Positions 13,510-28,312 of a DNA stretch of 64,000 nt are shown here, piece after piece (the stretch's first letter is position 1; each line of letters begins with the position of its first letter). The position numbers were made by a program, and so were the translations under genes. Under the pieces are notes generated by a model, which was not told the origin of the DNA, ran no database searches, and saw only the letters and a list, made by a program, of their open reading frames with translations. Source of the stretch: Ectopseudomonas composti (lineage in GTDB: Bacteria > Pseudomonadota > Gammaproteobacteria > Pseudomonadales > Pseudomonadaceae); the NCBI RefSeq assembly GCF_001567565.1, contig NZ_LSSW01000028.1:248001-312000 (forward strand), in the 5' to 3' direction.

Positions 13510-13519
13510 TCGCAACTAG

Positions 13520-14449
<930 letters not shown>

Positions 14450-14475
14450 GCGAACTCTCTTTCCAGCTTCAATTG

Positions 14476-14500
14476 AGGCCACCTTCGGGTGGCCTTTTTT
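14476..14500 (+). terminator. Rho-independent terminator after lpxC
   Basis: An 8 bp stem AGGCCACC/GGTGGCCT closed by a TTCG tetraloop and followed by a T-run (the last stem T plus five). It lies 26 bases after the lpxC stop and ends the dcw transcript. The opposing gene dciA ends about 100 bases further on. Confidence 0.92.
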
Positions 14501-14602
14501 ATGGCGTGCCGTTCAACTGCCGGCAAGCATTTGGAAGATTTCTGACGCCATTTGTCTGACGAGTGCGAAAAAATGACGTTTGCCGACGAACGGAGCGAGG
14601 GC

Positions 14603-15058
14603 TTACTCGTCCTTCTGCGTATGACTGGCCAAACGCTCCAGAGCCGCGCGTAGCCTGGGGTCGCTGATGCCTTCGGCCGTCGCCTGGATGCTTTGAGCGG
14701 CGCTATTGGACAAGTGCAGGGTGCGACCGGTTCCGCGATTCTGGCCGGCTTGAGGTTGCACCTTGAACAGGATTTTCGTTAAGGTCGCGAATTCTTCGAG
14801 TGCCTGCAGTTGGCGTTGCAGTCTTCTTTGCTGATAACGCAGGCGTGTTGCCCAGTGGCCATCGGTCACGATCAATAGCAGACAACCTTCACGCCAGGAC
14901 GCTACATGACAGTGTTCTCGGGCGGCAGGTTGTAGCTGGCTTTCTACAAGACGCTGCAGGTGGGTAAGGCGTTGCGCCTGACCGAACAGCGCTTTCAGGG
15001 GCTTTGCTTCGCGTAACAGCTTAGCGGGTGCCTGGGCCGGCAAGGGACGAAACGTCAT
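14603..15058 (-). CDS. dciA: DUF721 helicase-loader DciA
   Basis: 151 aa. The N-terminal DUF721 domain (residues ~10-95) contains ACEHC-like REHCHVASWREGCLLLIVTDGHWATRLR, the typical KH-like core. In bacteria that lack DnaC/DnaI, DciA loads the DnaB helicase; this is family knowledge. The gene lies between lpxC and secA on the opposite strand, as in P. aeruginosa. The C-terminal ~50 residues are low-complexity and probably flexible. It is divergent from the M23 peptidase gene, with a shared 78-base region. Confidence 0.85.
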   Translation of the reverse strand: MTFRPLPAQAPAKLLREAKPLKALFGQAQRLTHLQRLVESQLQPAAREHCHVASWREGCLLLIVTDGHWATRLRYQQRRLQRQLQALEEFATLTKILFKVQPQAGQNRGTGRTLHLSNSAAQSIQATAEGISDPRLRAALERLASHTQKDE

Positions 15059-15136
15059 GGCAGGAAGCCTTAAGTTGCAGAGCCGTCATGGTAGCAGAGC
15101 GTGCTGCCGGCCTGTGTTCTGCGAAAAGGGGAAGCC

Positions 15137-16057
15137 ATGCATATCATCTTGCTCAATAGTCGTCACGGTTCGGCGCGAACGATCCACTTGGACCTGCGTT
15201 GGCTGCTGCTGTCGGCGGCCCTGCTGCTGGTTCTGAGTCTCGGCGCCGGCGCCGCGCTGGGCGCCAAGTGGCTGACCACCGAACCTGTGCTCGACACCTC
15301 GCTGGTCAAGGCGCTGGACCAGCAGCGCGAGCAGGTCGGTGTGGTACGCCAGGACGCTCAGCGTCAGCTCGACGCCTTCGCCGTGCACGTCGCGGAGTTG
15401 CAGGCGCGTCTGACCCGGCTCGATGCCCTGGGTGAGCGTCTCACCGAACTGGCGGAGCTGGATGCGGGCGAATTCGATTTTTCCCTCGGGGTCGGCCAGG
15501 GCGGTGCGGAAGACGCGCTGGGTGCTTCGGCCTATGCGCCGCCACCTTTCATGAGTGCGCTTGACGATCTGGCGCTGCGAGTGGACAGCCGCGAGCAGCA
15601 GTTGGAAGTGCTGGAGCAGTTGCTTGGCGAGCGTCGCCTGAGCGAGGCTGAGACACTTTCCGGTCGTCCGGTTTTGCAGGGCTATGTGTCGTCGCCTTTC
15701 GGCCGTCGGGTACACCCGCTGACCGGTCGCGTCAGCGTCCACAAGGGCATCGATTTTGCCTCCAAGCCCGGTAGCGATGTGGTGTCGGTGGCCGCCGGTG
15801 TGGTCACGTTTTCTGGCAAGAAGAATGGCTATGGCAACGTGGTGGAAATCAGCCATGCCGACGGTTACGTCACCCTCTACGCCCACAACCAGAGCAACAT
15901 CGTGCAGATCGGTGATCTGGTGCAGCGTGGCCAGACCATCGCCAAGGTCGGTCGCAGTGGTCGCTCCACCGGTTATCACGTGCATTTCGAAGTCAGCAAG
16001 GATGGCCGTCAGGTCAATCCAGCGCTGTACATCGCGCGTGCCAACGGCGTCGAGTAA
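15137..16057 (+). CDS. Membrane-anchored M23 family metallopeptidase
   Basis: 306 aa from ATG 15137 (AAAAGGGGAAG just upstream); a longer in-frame start has no such site. One membrane helix near residues 17-38 is followed by a periplasmic heptad-rich segment (~50-185), then an M23 (LytM) domain. Zinc ligands are His202 and Asp206 (HKGID) and His283, with His281 (HVHF), so the domain looks catalytically intact. Such proteins are peptidoglycan endopeptidases or amidase activators. Encoded between dciA and secA as in P. aeruginosa. The exact role is unknown. Confidence 0.85.
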   Translation: MHIILLNSRHGSARTIHLDLRWLLLSAALLLVLSLGAGAALGAKWLTTEPVLDTSLVKALDQQREQVGVVRQDAQRQLDAFAVHVAELQARLTRLDALGERLTELAELDAGEFDFSLGVGQGGAEDALGASAYAPPPFMSALDDLALRVDSREQQLEVLEQLLGERRLSEAETLSGRPVLQGYVSSPFGRRVHPLTGRVSVHKGIDFASKPGSDVVSVAAGVVTFSGKKNGYGNVVEISHADGYVTLYAHNQSNIVQIGDLVQRGQTIAKVGRSGRSTGYHVHFEVSKDGRQVNPALYIARANGVE

Positions 16058-16298
16058 GCATGCCGCTTTCGTGCTGCCCTTGAATTGCCAGCATGCGACC
16101 CTCATATAACGTTTCACGCCGCGCTCCTGATTTGCCGGGGATGCGTGGCCTGCGCCATCACGCGGCAGCAATGGGCTGACAACGTCACTTTCCTCCTCGG
16201 TTTTTCCGAGTAGAATGCCCCCTTCGCCCGCAGCCATGCTGGCTGCCAGGTCGCGATTTGCGCCGACCTCCATCCATTCGCCGGAAGATCCTGTCGAT

Positions 16299-19034
<2,736 letters not shown>

Positions 19035-19060
19035 TAGCAGGCGGCGTCCGGCACGGGCGC

Positions 19061-19088
19061 TTGCAGTAAGGAGGGCTTCGGCTATTCT
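19061..19088 (+). promoter_or_regulatory. Possible sigma70 promoter upstream of argJ
   Basis: TTGCAG (19061-19066) and TATTCT (19083-19088) are separated by 16 bases, 27 bases after the secA stop. It lies upstream of the strong hairpin at 19105-19134, so a transcript from here would have to pass that hairpin to reach argJ. Prediction from sequence only. Confidence 0.3.
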
Positions 19089-19104
19089 GTTGCCGCCCTC
19101 GATG

Positions 19105-19138
19105 ACGCCGCGACGGCTTTGCCGCTCGCGGCGTTTTA
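19105..19138 (+). terminator. Strong hairpin terminator between secA and argJ
   Basis: A stem ACGCCGCGA/TCGCGGCGT continued by CGGC/GCCG around a TTT loop, with one unpaired C, followed by TTTA. It most simply ends the secA transcript. Because a promoter-like pair lies just upstream, it could also act as an attenuator for argJ. Confidence 0.7.
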
Positions 19139-19193
19139 CCATCTCATTTCGGTCGCCCGAGGCGATCACCGCATACTTCAAGGAGCGCATCTC

Positions 19194-20411
19194 ATGGCTG
19201 TTGGTCTTGGCCCGCTGTCTACCCTGCACCCGGTTCCCGGTTTCGAGCTGGGCATCGCCTCGGCCGGCATCAAGCGCCCGGGGCGCAAGGATGTGGTAGT
19301 GATGCGTTGCGCCGAAGGTTCGCGCATCGCCGGTGTGACCACCACCAACGCCTTCTGCGCGGCTCCTGTGCTGATCACTCGCGAGCGCCTGGGCGGCGAA
19401 GTACGCTACCTGCTGACCAATACCGGCAATGCCAACGCCGGCACCGGTGCCGATGGCCTGGCGCGTGCGCGTCGTGCCTGTGCGCGTCTGGCCGAGCTGA
19501 CCGGCGTAACCGAGGGCGCCGTGCTGCCGTTTTCCACTGGTGTGATCGGCGAGCCGCTGCCGGTGGAGAAGATCGAGTCCGCGCTGCAGGCTGCGCTGGA
19601 TGATCTGAAGGAAGACAACTGGGTCACCGCCGCCACCGGCATCATGACCACCGACACTCTGCCCAAGGGCGCCAGCCGTCAGTTCCAGCACGACGGCGTG
19701 ACCATCACCGTCACCGGTATCTCCAAGGGGGCCGGCATGATCCGGCCGAACATGGCCACCATGCTCGGCTACATCGCCACCGACGCCACGGTCGCTCAGG
19801 GTGTGCTGCAGGATCTGGTGCGTGATGCGGCGAACAAGTCGTTCAACCGCATCACCATCGACGGCGACACCTCCACCAACGACTGCTGCATGCTGATTGC
19901 CACCGGCCAGGCCGCGCTGGCGGAAATCACCGAGGCCTCCGGTGAGCTGTTCGCCAAGCTCAAGCAGGCGGTGTTCGAGGTGTTCATGGAAGTGGCTCAG
20001 GCCATCGTCCGTGACGGCGAAGGCGCGACCAAGTTCGTCACCGTGCAGGTCAACGGTGGTGGCACCCATCAGGAGTGCCTGGACGTGGCTTACGCCGTGG
20101 CCCATTCGCCGCTGATCAAGACCGCGCTGTTCGCTTCCGATCCCAACTGGGGGCGAATCCTTGCCGCCGTGGGCTACGCCGGCGTGGCGCAGCTGGACGT
20201 GAGCAAGATCGACGTGTTCCTCGGTGAGGTGTGCATCGCCAGCAAGGGTTGCCGCGCGACCAGCTACACCGAAGAGCAGGGGGCCGCGGTGATGGCTCGT
20301 GAGGAAATCACCATCCGCATCGAGCTGGGTCGCGGTACCTGCAGCGAGACCATCTGGACCACCGACCTGTCCCACGAGTACGTCAAGATCAACGCTGAAT
20401 ACCGCACCTGA
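19194..20411 (+). CDS. argJ: Bifunctional ornithine acetyltransferase / N-acetylglutamate synthase ArgJ
   Basis: 405 aa from ATG 19194 (AAGGAG nearby); the frame is open 25 codons further upstream. It recycles the acetyl group from N-acetylornithine to glutamate in arginine synthesis. The precursor self-cleaves before Thr189 in NMATMLG to give alpha and beta chains; [12 protein letters not shown] is the conserved context. Synteny with secA upstream is as in P. aeruginosa. Confidence 0.96.
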   Translation: MAVGLGPLSTLHPVPGFELGIASAGIKRPGRKDVVVMRCAEGSRIAGVTTTNAFCAAPVLITRERLGGEVRYLLTNTGNANAGTGADGLARARRACARLAELTGVTEGAVLPFSTGVIGEPLPVEKIESALQAALDDLKEDNWVTAATGIMTTDTLPKGASRQFQHDGVTITVTGISKGAGMIRPNMATMLGYIATDATVAQGVLQDLVRDAANKSFNRITIDGDTSTNDCCMLIATGQAALAEITEASGELFAKLKQAVFEVFMEVAQAIVRDGEGATKFVTVQVNGGGTHQECLDVAYAVAHSPLIKTALFASDPNWGRILAAVGYAGVAQLDVSKIDVFLGEVCIASKGCRATSYTEEQGAAVMAREEITIRIELGRGTCSETIWTTDLSHEYVKINAEYRT

Positions 20412-20414
20412 TCA

Positions 20415-20522
20415 GGGCTGTTGCCGTTTCAGCGCAAGCCGCATTGCCACGCGCAACGCAAACAGCCCCTGGTTCTGCTGGTCCCTATTCCCGCGCCTCA
20501 TGGCCCCATGACGCGCGGGAAT
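20415..20522. other. Two hairpins in the argJ-GST gap
   Basis: At 20487-20522 a perfect 10 bp stem ATTCCCGCGC/GCGCGGGAAT encloses a second perfect stem TCATGG/CCATGA, separated by a C/C mismatch. Just before it, GGGCTGTT (20416-20423) can pair with AACAGCCC (20461-20468). No T-run follows the larger hairpin, so a classical terminator call is weak. It may end argJ transcription or be a structured leader of the next gene. Confidence 0.5.
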
Positions 20523-20581
20523 TTGCTATTCGCGGGGCGGCCTTTTAACGTCGAGCAACTTCATCCCCGAGGACGCGCGAG

Positions 20582-21214
20582 ATGGCTCTGAAACTGGTGA
20601 TTGGCGACAAGAACTATTCCTCCTGGTCGTTGCGTGCCGCGCTGGCTGTCGAGCTGGCGGGTGTGGAATATGACGAGGTGCTGGTGCGTCTGTATCAGCC
20701 GGACAGCCGGGCGCAGTTGCTGCGTCACTCACCCACCGGCAAGGTGCCGGTGCTGCTTGCCGAGCACGGGCCGGTGTGGGACTCGCTGGCGATTGCCGAG
20801 TATCTCGCCGAGTGCCACCCCGAGGCGCAGCTGTGGCCGCAGCAACGTCAGGCGCGAGCGCTGGCGCGTAGTGTCTGCGCGGAAATGCACAGTGGCTTCA
20901 GCGCCCTGCGCAGCCATCTGCCAATGGATCTGGCGCGCGACCAGGCGCTGAGCGAGTTACCCGATGCGGCGCAGGCCGATATCGATCGGATCTGCGCGAT
21001 CTGGGCCGACTGCCGCGAGCGCTTCGGCAGTACCGGCAACTACCTGTTCGGCCGGCCCTGCATTGCCGATGCCTTCTTCGCACCGGTTGCTGCGCGCCTG
21101 CGCAGTTATCATGTTGCGCTGCCGACGGTGGCAGCAGCCTATGTCGAAACCATCTATCGTTGGCCGGCATTCCAACGCTGGTATCAGGCAGCATTGCAGG
21201 AGGTAAAGAGGTGA
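20582..21214 (+). CDS. Glutathione S-transferase family protein
   Basis: 210 aa. The N-terminal thioredoxin-like domain has NYSSWSLRAALA (catalytic Ser region) and SPTGKVPVLL with the cis-Pro, then WDSLAIAEYL with the glutathione-contacting acidic/Ser pair. An all-helical C-terminal domain follows. It resembles the zeta/YfcF-like cytosolic GSTs found next to mutT in Pseudomonas. The substrate cannot be told. The stop overlaps the GTG of the next gene, suggesting co-translation. Confidence 0.85.
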   Translation: MALKLVIGDKNYSSWSLRAALAVELAGVEYDEVLVRLYQPDSRAQLLRHSPTGKVPVLLAEHGPVWDSLAIAEYLAECHPEAQLWPQQRQARALARSVCAEMHSGFSALRSHLPMDLARDQALSELPDAAQADIDRICAIWADCRERFGSTGNYLFGRPCIADAFFAPVAARLRSYHVALPTVAAAYVETIYRWPAFQRWYQAALQEVKR

Positions 21215-22161
21215 AGCGCGTTCATGTCGCAGCAGCGGTGATTCGGGGTGTGGATGGACGCATCCTGATCGCCAGGCGCCCGCAGGACAAACATCAGGGC
21301 GGTCTGTGGGAGTTTCCCGGCGGCAAGGTGGAAGACGGCGAAGCGGTGCGCGTTGCGCTCGACCGTGAGTTGCAGGAAGAGCTTGGCATCGAGCCGCAGG
21401 CTGCGCGTGCGCTGATCCAGATTCGCCACGACTACCCGGACAAGCAGGTCCTGCTGGATGTCTGGGAGGTCTCGGCTTTCAGCGGCGAGCCCCATGGCGC
21501 AGAAGGCCAGCCACTGGCCTGGGTCAGAGAGCGGCAGCTGCTGGACTATGAATTTCCCGCCGCCAACAAACCCATAGTCGCCGCCGCGCGCCTGCCTGAT
21601 CGTTACCTGATCACTCCAGATGGCCTCGAACCGAGTGAGCTGCTTGCCGGCATCCGTAGCGCCCTGGCGCAGGGCGTGCGGCTGATCCAGTTGCGTGCAC
21701 CGAACATGTTCGACCCGCAGTACCGTGATCTGGCTATCGATGTACAGGGTTTGTGCGCCGGCAAGGCGCAGCTGATGCTCAAGGGGCCTTTGGAGTGGCT
21801 GGGCGATTTTCCCGCGGCCGGCTGGCACCTGACGGCTGAGCAGTTGCGCAAGTACGCTGCGGGCGGCCGCCCGTTCCCTGATGATCGCTGGTTGGCCGCG
21901 TCCTGCCACAGCACTGAAGAACTGGCGCTGGCAACGCAGATGGGCGTGGACTTCGTCACCCTGTCGCCCGTGCAGGCGACCGCAACGCACCCCGAGGCGC
22001 AGCCGCTGGGCTGGGAGGCAGCGAGCGAGATGCTAGCGGGCTTCAACCTGCCGGCTTATCTGCTGGGCGGCGTCGGCCCGGCCGATATCCAGCGCGCCTG
22101 GCAGGTTGGCGCCCAGGGCGTAGCGGGCATCCGCGCGTTCTGGCCAGACGCCGCCCTGTAG
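21211..22161 (+). CDS. Nudix hydrolase (MutT-like) fused to a ThiE-like domain
   Basis: 316 aa from the GTG at 21211, with AGGAGGTAAAG just upstream; it overlaps the GST stop (GTGA). Residues 1-135 are a MutT domain with a full Nudix box (GGKVEDGE... RELQEELG), expected to hydrolyse oxidised dGTP. Residues ~145-316 are a thiamine-phosphate-synthase-like barrel (QLRAP, SCHSTEEL, LGGVG), but the phosphate-binding and catalytic lysine positions of true ThiE look changed (QLRAP rather than QLRxK, and TATH where ThiE has TxTK). The fusion is seen in many gamma-proteobacteria; the role of the second half is unknown. Confidence 0.9.
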   Translation: MKRVHVAAAVIRGVDGRILIARRPQDKHQGGLWEFPGGKVEDGEAVRVALDRELQEELGIEPQAARALIQIRHDYPDKQVLLDVWEVSAFSGEPHGAEGQPLAWVRERQLLDYEFPAANKPIVAAARLPDRYLITPDGLEPSELLAGIRSALAQGVRLIQLRAPNMFDPQYRDLAIDVQGLCAGKAQLMLKGPLEWLGDFPAAGWHLTAEQLRKYAAGGRPFPDDRWLAASCHSTEELALATQMGVDFVTLSPVQATATHPEAQPLGWEAASEMLAGFNLPAYLLGGVGPADIQRAWQVGAQGVAGIRAFWPDAAL

Positions 22162-22168
22162 TCGCGGC

Positions 22169-22744
22169 TCAGGGCTTTTCGGCAGCCTTCCACAGCACTT
22201 CGTCGATGCCCTGGCGCTTGGCGATCACGCGGGCAGCGACGAACAGCAGGTCGGACAGGCGGTTGACATAGGCCAGGCCCTCGGCACGTAGCGGTTCCAC
22301 TGCATTGAGGTGCTGACAGCGGCGTTCGCTGCTGCGCGCCAGGCTGCGGCAAATGTGAGCCTGGGCGATCAGCCTCGAGCCGCCGGGCAGGATGAAGTTT
22401 TCCAGCGGCCCGACCTCTTCGTTCCAGCTGTCGATGGCGGCCTCCAGGCGTTGCACTTCCACCTGCTGCAGAGCCTGATACTCGGGCATCGCCAGTTCGC
22501 CACCAAGGTCGAACAGTCGATGCTGGCAGGGGTTCAGCACTTCGCTGACCTCCTTGAGGCCTGGCCAGGTCGCGGCTGCCTCGTCCAGTTCGGCGAGCAA
22601 CAGACCGAGCTGGCTGTTGAGGGTGTCCAGTTCGCCGATGGCCTCGATACGAGGATGATCCTTGCCGACACGGCGGCCGTCGGCCAGCCCGGTTTCGCCC
22701 TTGTCGCCAGTGCGGGTGTAGATCTTCGAGAGGCGAAAGCCCAT
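22169..22744 (-). CDS. PduO-type ATP:cob(I)alamin adenosyltransferase
   Basis: 191 aa. The N-terminal signature KIYTRTGDKGETGLADG binds ATP; later ELDTLNSQLG, and SRLIAQAHICRSLARSSERR with the conserved acidic/basic helix, match the PduO family. It makes adenosylcobalamin from cob(I)alamin. Its stop is 7 bases from the convergent MutT gene, and its start is 3 bases after the sensor kinase stop, so it is probably co-transcribed with the kinase gene. Confidence 0.9.
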   Translation of the reverse strand: MGFRLSKIYTRTGDKGETGLADGRRVGKDHPRIEAIGELDTLNSQLGLLLAELDEAAATWPGLKEVSEVLNPCQHRLFDLGGELAMPEYQALQQVEVQRLEAAIDSWNEEVGPLENFILPGGSRLIAQAHICRSLARSSERRCQHLNAVEPLRAEGLAYVNRLSDLLFVAARVIAKRQGIDEVLWKAAEKP

Positions 22745-22747
22745 GTC

Positions 22748-24766
22748 TTAGAGTCCTGTTTGGTCGGGCAGGGAGGCCAGCGGCAGGCGTAGGGTGAAGC
22801 AGGTGCCGTGGCCGGGGGTGGAGTGCACCTCCATCTGCCCCTTGTGGTTATTGGTGATGATGAAATAGGAGACCGCCAGGCCCAGCCCGGTGCCCTGGCC
22901 AACCTCCTTGGTCGTGAAGAACGGTTCGAAGATGCGCTTGCGCACCGCCTCGCTCATGCCGATGCCGTTGTCTTCCACCTGAACTTCGGCCCAGCTGCCA
23001 GTTTGCCGCGTGCGCAGGATGATGCGGCCGGGCTCGCTGTCCTCGTCGCGTTGGTGAATGGCCTGGGCTGCGTTCTTCAGCAGGTTCAGCAGGACCTGCT
23101 CCAGCTCGTTGGCAGTGCCGGCCACCGGGCCCAACTGCGGGTCGAACTGGCGCACGATCTCCAGGGTCTTGAAGTCGAAGCTGTCGGCCAGGTCGAAGTC
23201 GTTCCCGGCGATCTCCAGCGCCTGGTCGATCAGCGCCGGCAGATCGCAGGGCGATAGCTGGCGGTCGCTGCGCCGACTGAAACTGAGCATGTGGCTGACG
23301 ATCTTGGCTGCGCGTTGGCCGGCATGCTGGATACCGTCGAGCAGGCGCGGCACTTCGCGGGCCTCCATGTAATGCTCGATGGCGTCCAGGCTGATGCCGG
23401 CCTGCTCGGCCTGCTCCAGGTTCCTTTCCAGCTCTGGAGACAGGCGCCGGCGGATGTTCTGCACGTTGTGCAGGATGGCGCCGAGCGGGTTGTTGATCTC
23501 GTGCGCCATGCCGGCGGCCAGGCCGCCGACGGAGAGCATCTTCTCCGACTGCACCATCATTTCCTCAAGGGCCAGACGCTGGGTGATGTCGTCGATACGA
23601 ATCACCACGCCGCGGCCCGCGCCACCCATCAGTGGGTAGAAGGTCAGTGCGTAGTGGTGGGGTTCCTCGTCCTTGTGCCAGGTCACACGCTCGATCTTTT
23701 CCACCCGGTGTTGCTCGGCGGTGCGCTTGAGCTTTGCGAGAAAGGGTTTCAGTGGCGGGAAGGCGAGGAACACCGGCTGGTTCAGCGCTTCTTCCAGGCG
23801 TGTGCCGGAGAGCGCGCTGGCCTCCTGATTCCACTGCGTGACGTAGAGCTGTTCGTCGAGCGCGATCAGTGCCGAGGGCATGGAGTCGATGATGCTGTTG
23901 AGGTAGTTCTGAAAACCGGTGAGCTTCTTCTCGATCTTGCTGCGCACCTGTACTTCCAGCTCCAGCTTGCGGTTGGAGTGGCGGGTTTCCTCGGCCAGGC
24001 TCTGCGCCTGGTCGAAGGCTTGCTGGGCGTCGTCGCGGGCGCGCTTGAGCTGCTGCTCGCGCGCCTCCATGCGCATCAGCATGGTGTTGAAGGCATCGGC
24101 CAGGCTGCCGATCTCGTCCTGATTGCCTCGGTTGGCGCGCAGCGCATAGTTTTCTTCCCGGGTGACCTGACGCGAGAGCTCCTCCAGACGGCGGATCGGC
24201 TTGGTCACCAGGCGCTTGATCTGCCTGGCGACCAGCATCCACAGCAGCACGCTGAACGCCAGAATGACCAGGCTGGCGGTCAGCGTGCCGGTGTAGAAGG
24301 CGCCAGGGAGCTCGCTGGAGGCCACCAGCAGCAGGGCGCCGGGGCGACCGCTGGGATGTGGCAGGTCGACCAGCAGGTTGGTGCGAAAGGCCGTTTCGCG
24401 CCAGTTGGGCAACTGGCTGAGCTTCTGCGGCAGCTGTAGTTTTTCCCCGCGTTGCAATTGCGCCAGGCTATCGCCGTTGCTGTCGTAGATCACTGCGGCA
24501 CGCAGCGGCGCGTATTCATCCAGGCGTGTGAGCAGGGTTTGCGCCGAGGCTGGCGAGTGCAGCGCCTCCTTGCTGAGTGTCGGGCTGGCGATGAGGCGGC
24601 CCAGGGTGTGCAGGGCTTGTGGCGCCATGCTCTCCTGAGTGATCCAGTAGGCCGCGCTGATGAACGCCAGATTGGCCACCAGCATCACTGCGGCGAGCAA
24701 CACCAGCAGCGCGGCAAGCAGCTTGCGGCCAACCGGCAGGTTTTCGAGGCGCTGACGCAGTCTCAT
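22748..24766 (-). CDS. Membrane sensor histidine kinase (HAMP-PAS-HisKA-HATPase)
   Basis: 672 aa. TM1 lies near residues 17-38, then a ~130 aa periplasmic sensor, TM2 near 160-182, a HAMP linker and coiled coil (~183-290), and a PAS domain (~290-400). The phospho-acceptor His422 is in GMAHEINNP. The ATPase domain has N and G boxes ([21 protein letters not shown]). No response regulator of matching type is adjacent in the same orientation apart from the dead-GGDEF regulator two genes upstream. The ligand is unknown. In P. aeruginosa the same gene is next to panE. Confidence 0.9.
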   Translation of the reverse strand: MRLRQRLENLPVGRKLLAALLVLLAAVMLVANLAFISAAYWITQESMAPQALHTLGRLIASPTLSKEALHSPASAQTLLTRLDEYAPLRAAVIYDSNGDSLAQLQRGEKLQLPQKLSQLPNWRETAFRTNLLVDLPHPSGRPGALLLVASSELPGAFYTGTLTASLVILAFSVLLWMLVARQIKRLVTKPIRRLEELSRQVTREENYALRANRGNQDEIGSLADAFNTMLMRMEAREQQLKRARDDAQQAFDQAQSLAEETRHSNRKLELEVQVRSKIEKKLTGFQNYLNSIIDSMPSALIALDEQLYVTQWNQEASALSGTRLEEALNQPVFLAFPPLKPFLAKLKRTAEQHRVEKIERVTWHKDEEPHHYALTFYPLMGGAGRGVVIRIDDITQRLALEEMMVQSEKMLSVGGLAAGMAHEINNPLGAILHNVQNIRRRLSPELERNLEQAEQAGISLDAIEHYMEAREVPRLLDGIQHAGQRAAKIVSHMLSFSRRSDRQLSPCDLPALIDQALEIAGNDFDLADSFDFKTLEIVRQFDPQLGPVAGTANELEQVLLNLLKNAAQAIHQRDEDSEPGRIILRTRQTGSWAEVQVEDNGIGMSEAVRKRIFEPFFTTKEVGQGTGLGLAVSYFIITNNHKGQMEVHSTPGHGTCFTLRLPLASLPDQTGL

Positions 24767-24837
24767 GAGCGTATCGCTGTGGCGAGTGGAAGCGGCAGGT
24801 TAGCGCGCCAGGAGGGTCATTGCCACGGCATGGCGCG

Positions 24838-26708
<1,871 letters not shown>

Positions 26709-26846
26709 GGTGCTGGCTCGCAGGCAAAGAGGAAGGACGCCAAACGGCGTGTATCAGTCTGGTTATAATGGGCCCGCCAAAGTTATCGTCAAGTCAGGCG
26801 CGCTCACTCCGTGAAGAGTATCGCGCCGTCCATCAGGAGCCCACTC

Positions 26847-27326
26847 ATGCCTTCGTTCGACGTCGTGTCCGAACTGGACAAACACGAACTGACCAATGCG
26901 GTCGATAACGCCATCAAGGAGCTCGACCGCCGTTTCGATCTGCGCGGCAAGTGCAGCATCGAAAGCAAGGACAAGGCGCTGACCTTGACCGCCGAAGCCG
27001 AGTTCATGCTCGAGCAGATGCTCGACATCGTGCGCGGCAGCCTGGTCAAGCGCAAGATCGACTGTCAGTGCATGGAAACCAAGGAGCCCTACGCATCGGG
27101 CAAGGTGATGAAGCAGGAGGTCACTTTCCGCGAGGGGATCGACAAGGAGCTGGCGAAGAAGATCGTCGCTCACATCAAGGACGCCAAGCTGAAAGTGCAG
27201 GCGGCCATTCAGGGTGAGCAGGTGCGTGTCACCGGCAAGAAACGCGATGACCTGCAGGAGGCGATCGCCGTGCTGCGCGGTCACGAGTTCGGCATGCCGC
27301 TGCAGTACAACAATTTCCGCGATTGA
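26847..27326 (+). CDS. yajQ: YajQ family nucleotide-binding protein
   Basis: 159 aa from ATG 26847 (CAGGAG upstream); begins [11 protein letters not shown] as in the family. It has two ferredoxin-like folds; conserved RFDLRGK and the C-terminal [13 protein letters not shown] match. Members bind nucleotides, and some bind cyclic-di-GMP and modulate transcription (family knowledge). A TATAAT at 26764-26769 is a likely -10, without a clear -35. It is divergent from the dead-GGDEF regulator and followed by a terminator. Confidence 0.93.
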   Translation: MPSFDVVSELDKHELTNAVDNAIKELDRRFDLRGKCSIESKDKALTLTAEAEFMLEQMLDIVRGSLVKRKIDCQCMETKEPYASGKVMKQEVTFREGIDKELAKKIVAHIKDAKLKVQAAIQGEQVRVTGKKRDDLQEAIAVLRGHEFGMPLQYNNFRD

Positions 27327-27372
27327 ACCTTTGCGGCGCCAAGGCGTCGCACCCTAGGTTGATAGCATTTTG

Positions 27373-27400
27373 ACCGCCATGGCATGCCATGGCGGTTTTG
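27373..27400 (+). terminator. Perfect 24 bp palindrome and T-run after yajQ
   Basis: 27373-27396 is a perfect 24 bp palindrome (ACCGCCATGGCA and its complement), preceded by an A/T-rich stretch and followed by TTTTGTTT. It sits 46 bases after the yajQ stop and 33 bases before the mscS-type gene, so it most likely terminates yajQ transcription. Confidence 0.8.
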
Positions 27401-27429
27401 TTTCATGTACGGGAAAACAGGAGCCCCCC

Positions 27430-28257
27430 ATGGATATGAACGTCGACGAACTGGTCAAGCTGTCCGAGGCCTGGCTGCCGGTGGTTCTGGAGTACAGCGG
27501 CAAGCTGGCTCTGGCCGTGGTCACGCTGCTGATCGGCTGGTGGCTGATCAGCCGTCTCACCTCCACCATCGGTGGCTTGCTCGAAGCGCGCAAGGTCGAC
27601 CGCGCGCTGAGCAGTTTCATCGGCAGCCTGGTCAGCATCGTGCTGCGCATTCTGCTGTTGATCAGCGTGGCCTCGATGATCGGTGTGGAGACGACTTCCT
27701 TCATCGCCATGATCGGTGCGGCGGGGCTGGCCATCGGTCTGGCGTTGCAGGGCAGCCTGGCCAACTTCGCCGGTGGCGTACTGATCATGTTGTTCCGCCC
27801 ATTTCGCGCCGGCGACTGGATCGAGGCTCAGGGGGTTTCCGGGAGCGTCGACCACATCCAGATCTTCCACACCACGCTGAAGACGGCGGACAACAAGGTG
27901 GTGATCGTGCCCAATGGCAGCCTGTCCAATGGTCATATCACCAACTATTCGCGCGAGCCGCGTCGTCGTGCCGATATCAACATCGGTATCGACTACTCCA
28001 GCGATATCAAGCGGGCACGGGAGGTGTTGCTGGAAATCGCCCAGGATCCGCGAGTGCAGGCCGATCCGGCGCCGGTGGTGTTCGTGACCGGGCTGGGTGA
28101 CAGCGCGGTGAATCTCTCGTTGCGTGTTTGGGTGGCGACCGGCGACTTCTGGCCGGTGACTTTCGCCTTTACCGAGCTGGCCAAGGAGCGTCTGACCGAA
28201 GCCGGGATCGGCATTCCGTTCCCACAGCGCGTGGTGCACCTGGCCAAGGCCGAGTGA
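27430..28257 (+). CDS. mscS: Small-conductance mechanosensitive channel, MscS family
   Basis: 275 aa from ATG 27430 (ACAGGAG upstream). Three membrane helices fall in residues ~20-125. The pore helix TM3 shows the glycine/alanine packing pattern (GAAGLAIGLALQGSLANF), then a beta domain beginning RPFRAGDWIE and an alpha/beta C-terminal vestibule. It releases solutes under low-osmolarity shock. The size equals E. coli MscS (286 aa) within a few residues. Confidence 0.93.
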   Translation: MDMNVDELVKLSEAWLPVVLEYSGKLALAVVTLLIGWWLISRLTSTIGGLLEARKVDRALSSFIGSLVSIVLRILLLISVASMIGVETTSFIAMIGAAGLAIGLALQGSLANFAGGVLIMLFRPFRAGDWIEAQGVSGSVDHIQIFHTTLKTADNKVVIVPNGSLSNGHITNYSREPRRRADINIGIDYSSDIKRAREVLLEIAQDPRVQADPAPVVFVTGLGDSAVNLSLRVWVATGDFWPVTFAFTELAKERLTEAGIGIPFPQRVVHLAKAE

Positions 28258-28271
28258 GACGCGATGCAACG

Positions 28272-28300
28272 AAAAAGCCCCGGTCGATCCGGGGCTTTTT
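28272..28300. terminator. Bidirectional terminator, mscS/ampG
   Basis: A 12 bp stem AAAAAGCCCCGG/CCGGGGCTTTTT with a TCGAT loop. T-runs occur on both strands. It is between the convergent ends of mscS (+) and ampG (-). Confidence 0.93.
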
Positions 28301-28312
28301 TCTGTCTGTCGA

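Noticed and set aside
16058-16298. A secM-like arrest peptide gene upstream of secA
   Set aside because: No small frame with a signal peptide and arrest motif; only a small hairpin (16230-16246) and a weak TAGAAT.
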